A stretch of DNA of 6,870 nt from Deltaproteobacteria bacterium (GTDB lineage: Bacteria > Desulfobacterota > Desulfobacteria > Desulfobacterales > C00003060), in assembly GCA_019309815.1 (NCBI GenBank), contig JAFDFO010000113.1, positions 1 through 6,870 of the forward strand. Direction: 5' to 3'. Position 1 is the stretch's first letter. Every line of letters begins with the position of its first letter. Shown here piece after piece: positions 5,286-6,870 of this stretch. The notes under the pieces were generated by a model. That model saw only the letters and a program-made list of their open reading frames with translations, was not told where the DNA came from and searched no databases. A program made the translations under genes and the position numbers.

Positions 5286-6299
5286 GTGAAATCATCCATC
5301 GGCATGACCGTGACCGAGCACATGCTTGCAAAACAGCGCGAAAACCCTGAAGCCACCGGTGCCTTTACCCGGCTCCTTTCGGAGTTGATTGTGGCCGCCA
5401 AAATCATTGCGAGGGAAGTAAACAAGGCGGGGATTGCGGACATCTTAGGATATGCAGGCCGCGAGAACGTCCAGGGAGAAGAGGTGCAAAAGCTGGACGA
5501 ATTTGCCAATCGTACCATCATTGAAAGGATGGGGCACATCGGTCAGCTCTGTGTCATTGCGTCTGAGGAGGATGCGGACATTATCCAGATTCCTCCCCAG
5601 TATCCAAAGGGCAACTACGTCCTTATCTACGACCCTCTGGACGGTTCATCCAACATCGATGTGAATGTGAGCATCGGGACGATCTTTTCCATACACAGAA
5701 AGATTACCTCGGATGAGAACGGCACCTTGAGCGACGTCCTACAACCCGGCTACAGGCAGGTCGCCGCAGGTTATTTTCTGTACGGCTCCAGCACCATCAT
5801 GGTCTACACGACCGGGCAGGGAGTCCACGGCTTCACGCTCCTTCCGGGCATCGGCGAGTTTTTGCTCACCCACGAAAACATTCGCATACCAGAACGCGGC
5901 ACGATTTTCAGCGTGAACGAGACATATTACAACTACTGGAGTGCGGAAGTCCAGCGCCTGGTCAACTACTTCAAGGCTCCTGACACCAAGCCTGCCTACA
6001 CGGCAAGGTATGTCGGGTCTTTAGTTTCCGACTTTCACCGGAACCTGCTCAAGGGGGGTATCTTCATGTACCCAGCCGACACCAGAGACCCCAAGAAGCC
6101 CCACGGCAAACTGCGCCTCATGTGCGAGGCCAGTCCTCTGGCCTTCGTGGTCAGGGAAGCGGGCGGCTATGCGAGTAACGGGGAAAAACCGATCCTGGAG
6201 ATCGAGCCCGAAGAACTCCACCAGCGGGTTCCCCTCTTTATCGGGAGCAAAGAAGATGTGGAACTGGCGGAAAGGTATGTGAGGGGAGAGATGAACTAG
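5286..6299 (+). CDS. fbp: Fructose-1,6-bisphosphatase, class I
   Basis: The 337-residue cytosolic enzyme hydrolyses fructose 1,6-bisphosphate to fructose 6-phosphate, the committed step of gluconeogenesis. The metal site is complete: SEED at 93-96, and DPLDGSSNID at 116-125 supplying two Asp ligands. RLMCEASPLAFVVREAGG (277-294) holds the late Glu ligand, Glu281. Substrate-binding residues are visible at Asn211, in RYVGSLVSDFHR (241-252), at Tyr262, and at Lys275 in PHGK. The length is typical of bacterial class I enzymes. There is no cysteine-rich regulatory loop, so plant-type thioredoxin control is unlikely. Whether the AMP site works cannot be read from the sequence. The GTG start has a strong ribosome site and a promoter with perfect -35. 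It is the only complete plus-strand gene, divergent from the permease and convergent with the SHOCT-domain gene. An octamer repeat array begins 2 nt after its stop codon; no canonical terminator follows. Confidence 0.97.
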   Translation: MKSSIGMTVTEHMLAKQRENPEATGAFTRLLSELIVAAKIIAREVNKAGIADILGYAGRENVQGEEVQKLDEFANRTIIERMGHIGQLCVIASEEDADIIQIPPQYPKGNYVLIYDPLDGSSNIDVNVSIGTIFSIHRKITSDENGTLSDVLQPGYRQVAAGYFLYGSSTIMVYTTGQGVHGFTLLPGIGEFLLTHENIRIPERGTIFSVNETYYNYWSAEVQRLVNYFKAPDTKPAYTARYVGSLVSDFHRNLLKGGIFMYPADTRDPKKPHGKLRLMCEASPLAFVVREAGGYASNGEKPILEIEPEELHQRVPLFIGSKEDVELAERYVRGEMN

Positions 6300-6301
6300 A
6301 A

Positions 6302-6337
6302 TGGAGTGCTGGAGTAATGGAGTGTTGGAGTAATGGG
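6302..6337 (+). repeat. Octamer array, TGGAGTNN family, copy 1
   Basis: Four and a half 8-bp units beginning TGGAGT, starting at 6302, 6310, 6318, 6326 and 6334, with the last two bases alternating between GC/GT and AA. It starts 2 nt after the fbp stop codon. The first 28 bp are identical to 6452-6479. Confidence 0.85.
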
Positions 6338-6348
6338 CAAAGGATTAC

Positions 6349-6368
6349 TGAGACTATAGGAGTTCTCA
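6349..6368. other. Imperfect hairpin in the fbp 3' region
   Basis: TGAG-ACT pairs with AGT-CTCA around a 5-nt ATAGG loop, with one bulged T: seven base pairs. It is followed on the plus strand by A residues rather than T, so it does not look like an intrinsic terminator for fbp. Confidence 0.35.
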
Positions 6369-6443
6369 AAAATACGTTTCGTTTGGCCGACCGAAGAAGG
6401 GCTTTGTTTGCATCCACATAGGGCGGGCATGGGTGCCCTTGGT

Positions 6444-6479
6444 TGGAGTATTGGAGTGCTGGAGTAATGGAGTGTTGGA
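6444..6479 (+). repeat. Octamer array, TGGAGTNN family, copy 2
   Basis: Four and a half 8-bp units starting at 6444, 6452, 6460, 6468 and 6476. The stretch 6452-6479 matches 6302-6329 exactly over 28 bp. The two copies are direct repeats separated by 122 bp of non-repeated sequence. Confidence 0.85.
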
Positions 6480-6502
6480 AAGGAAAGAACCCTGATTGAA
6501 GC

Positions 6503-6533
6503 TCCCTGCAGTCCCACCATAGCGGGACAGGGA
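6503..6533. other. Bulged hairpin between convergent genes (possible weak terminator)
   Basis: Outer arms TCCCTG (6503-6508) and CAGGGA (6528-6533) enclose an inner stem TCCCAC / GCGGGA around a 4-nt CATA loop, with a 3-nt bulge on the left arm. The inner stem holds one mismatch, which can be a G-U wobble when read on the minus strand. Neither strand has a T tract after it, so a terminator role is only possible. It lies 42 bp after the stop codon of the minus-strand SHOCT-domain gene. Confidence 0.4.
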
Positions 6534-6575
6534 ATGCGCTCTCTGTTGCAGTTCAACGTGACGAGTTGTTATTCA

Positions 6576-6870
6576 TTATAACCCGTGCAGCTTTTCTATA
6601 ATGCGGGCCTTCTCTTTGGTGTATTCTTCGGGGGTAATGAGACCCTCATCCTTCCATTCTTTCAGGGTCTCTAGTTTCTTGTCTAACTGGTCTATGCTAC
6701 TGGAAGCGGCCTCTTCCGGCACCTGCTTGGGTTCGGGGGCAGGTTCAGGTGCTTTTTCCCGGGCGACCTGTGGCTCGATGTCCGCCGGTGTCACGCCCAG
6801 GTCTCGCTCCACCCTGACGGTCTGCGTCTGCTCGTTGTTTCTGACGCTCATGCCGGCCTTTTCTTCAATC
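6576..6870 (-). CDS. C-terminal part of a SHOCT-like domain protein (N-terminus outside window)
   Basis: The frame is open from the right edge to the TAA at 6576-6578. An internal ATG at 6851 could be a start, but the six codons before it in the window are also open and no convincing ribosome site precedes it, so I treat the gene as cut by the edge. Counting from that Met: residues 1-30 are polar, 31-49 are a Pro/Glu/Ala-rich linker (EPAPEPKQVPEE), and 54-88 form a short helical hairpin. The last part includes LETLKEWKDEGLITPEEY (60-77) followed by KEKARIIEKL. This matches the SHOCT (short C-terminal) pattern of a helix, a DxGLIT turn and a second helix. SHOCT tails occur at the ends of many unrelated membrane and lipoprotein-like proteins and may mediate oligomerisation; the main function lies in the unseen part. 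It is convergent with fbp. Confidence 0.7.
   Translation of the reverse strand, partial: IEEKAGMSVRNNEQTQTVRVERDLGVTPADIEPQVAREKAPEPAPEPKQVPEEAASSSIDQLDKKLETLKEWKDEGLITPEEYTKEKARIIEKLHGL

Noticed and set aside
6296..6556. Minus-strand frame of 86 codons with HYSSTP repeats
   Set aside because: The repeats are the translation of the TGGAGTNN octamer arrays. It overlaps the fbp stop and has no ribosome site or domain.

Overview
The window is bacterial. It holds four complete protein genes on the minus strand, one complete gene on the plus strand, and one partial gene cut off at each edge. The gene set is a family 4 Fe-S uracil-DNA glycosylase, a bifunctional CoaBC, a class I fructose-1,6-bisphosphatase, an NfeD-type membrane protease and a fused two-module ABC exporter membrane protein. 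The moderate GC content and the way the proteins read suggest an anaerobic deltaproteobacterium (Desulfobacterota / Syntrophobacteria-like). That placement is inference from protein style; there is no rRNA or other phylogenetic marker here.

Layout, left to right. 1-299 (minus): N-terminus of an NfeD-like secreted/membrane serine protease, overlapping by 14 nt the end of the family 4 uracil-DNA glycosylase gene (286-990, minus). 991-1149: intergenic, with three successive short-period repeat arrays. 1150-2352 (minus): coaBC. 2353-2438: almost wholly a heptamer array. 2439-2930 (minus): a small unrecognised lipoprotein with a clear Shine-Dalgarno site and a good sigma-70-like promoter. 2931-3365: intergenic, with two heptamer arrays in inverted orientation. 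3366-5060 (minus): 12-segment ABC exporter membrane protein. 5061-5285: divergent intergenic region with a nonamer array, a heptamer array and the fbp promoter. 5286-6299 (plus): fbp with a GTG start. 6300-6575: convergent intergenic region with two octamer arrays and hairpins. 6576-6870 (minus): C-terminal part of a protein ending in a SHOCT-like domain.

The genes do not form one pathway. They are housekeeping functions (coenzyme A synthesis, gluconeogenesis, DNA repair) interleaved with envelope functions (NfeD protease, lipoprotein, ABC exporter). The minus-strand genes point the same way, but only UDG and NfeD are tightly coupled.

The striking feature lies between the genes. Every intergenic space in the window carries degenerate tandem arrays of very short units: 7 bp in most cases, 8 bp after fbp and about 9 bp before the permease. 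They belong to several unrelated sequence families. Three arrays begin within 0-3 nt of a stop codon, one overlaps a start codon, and one family occurs on both sides of the permease gene and in inverted orientation beside it. They resemble in style the heptanucleotide STRR repeats known from filamentous cyanobacteria. I know of no assigned function for such a multi-family system in this kind of organism.
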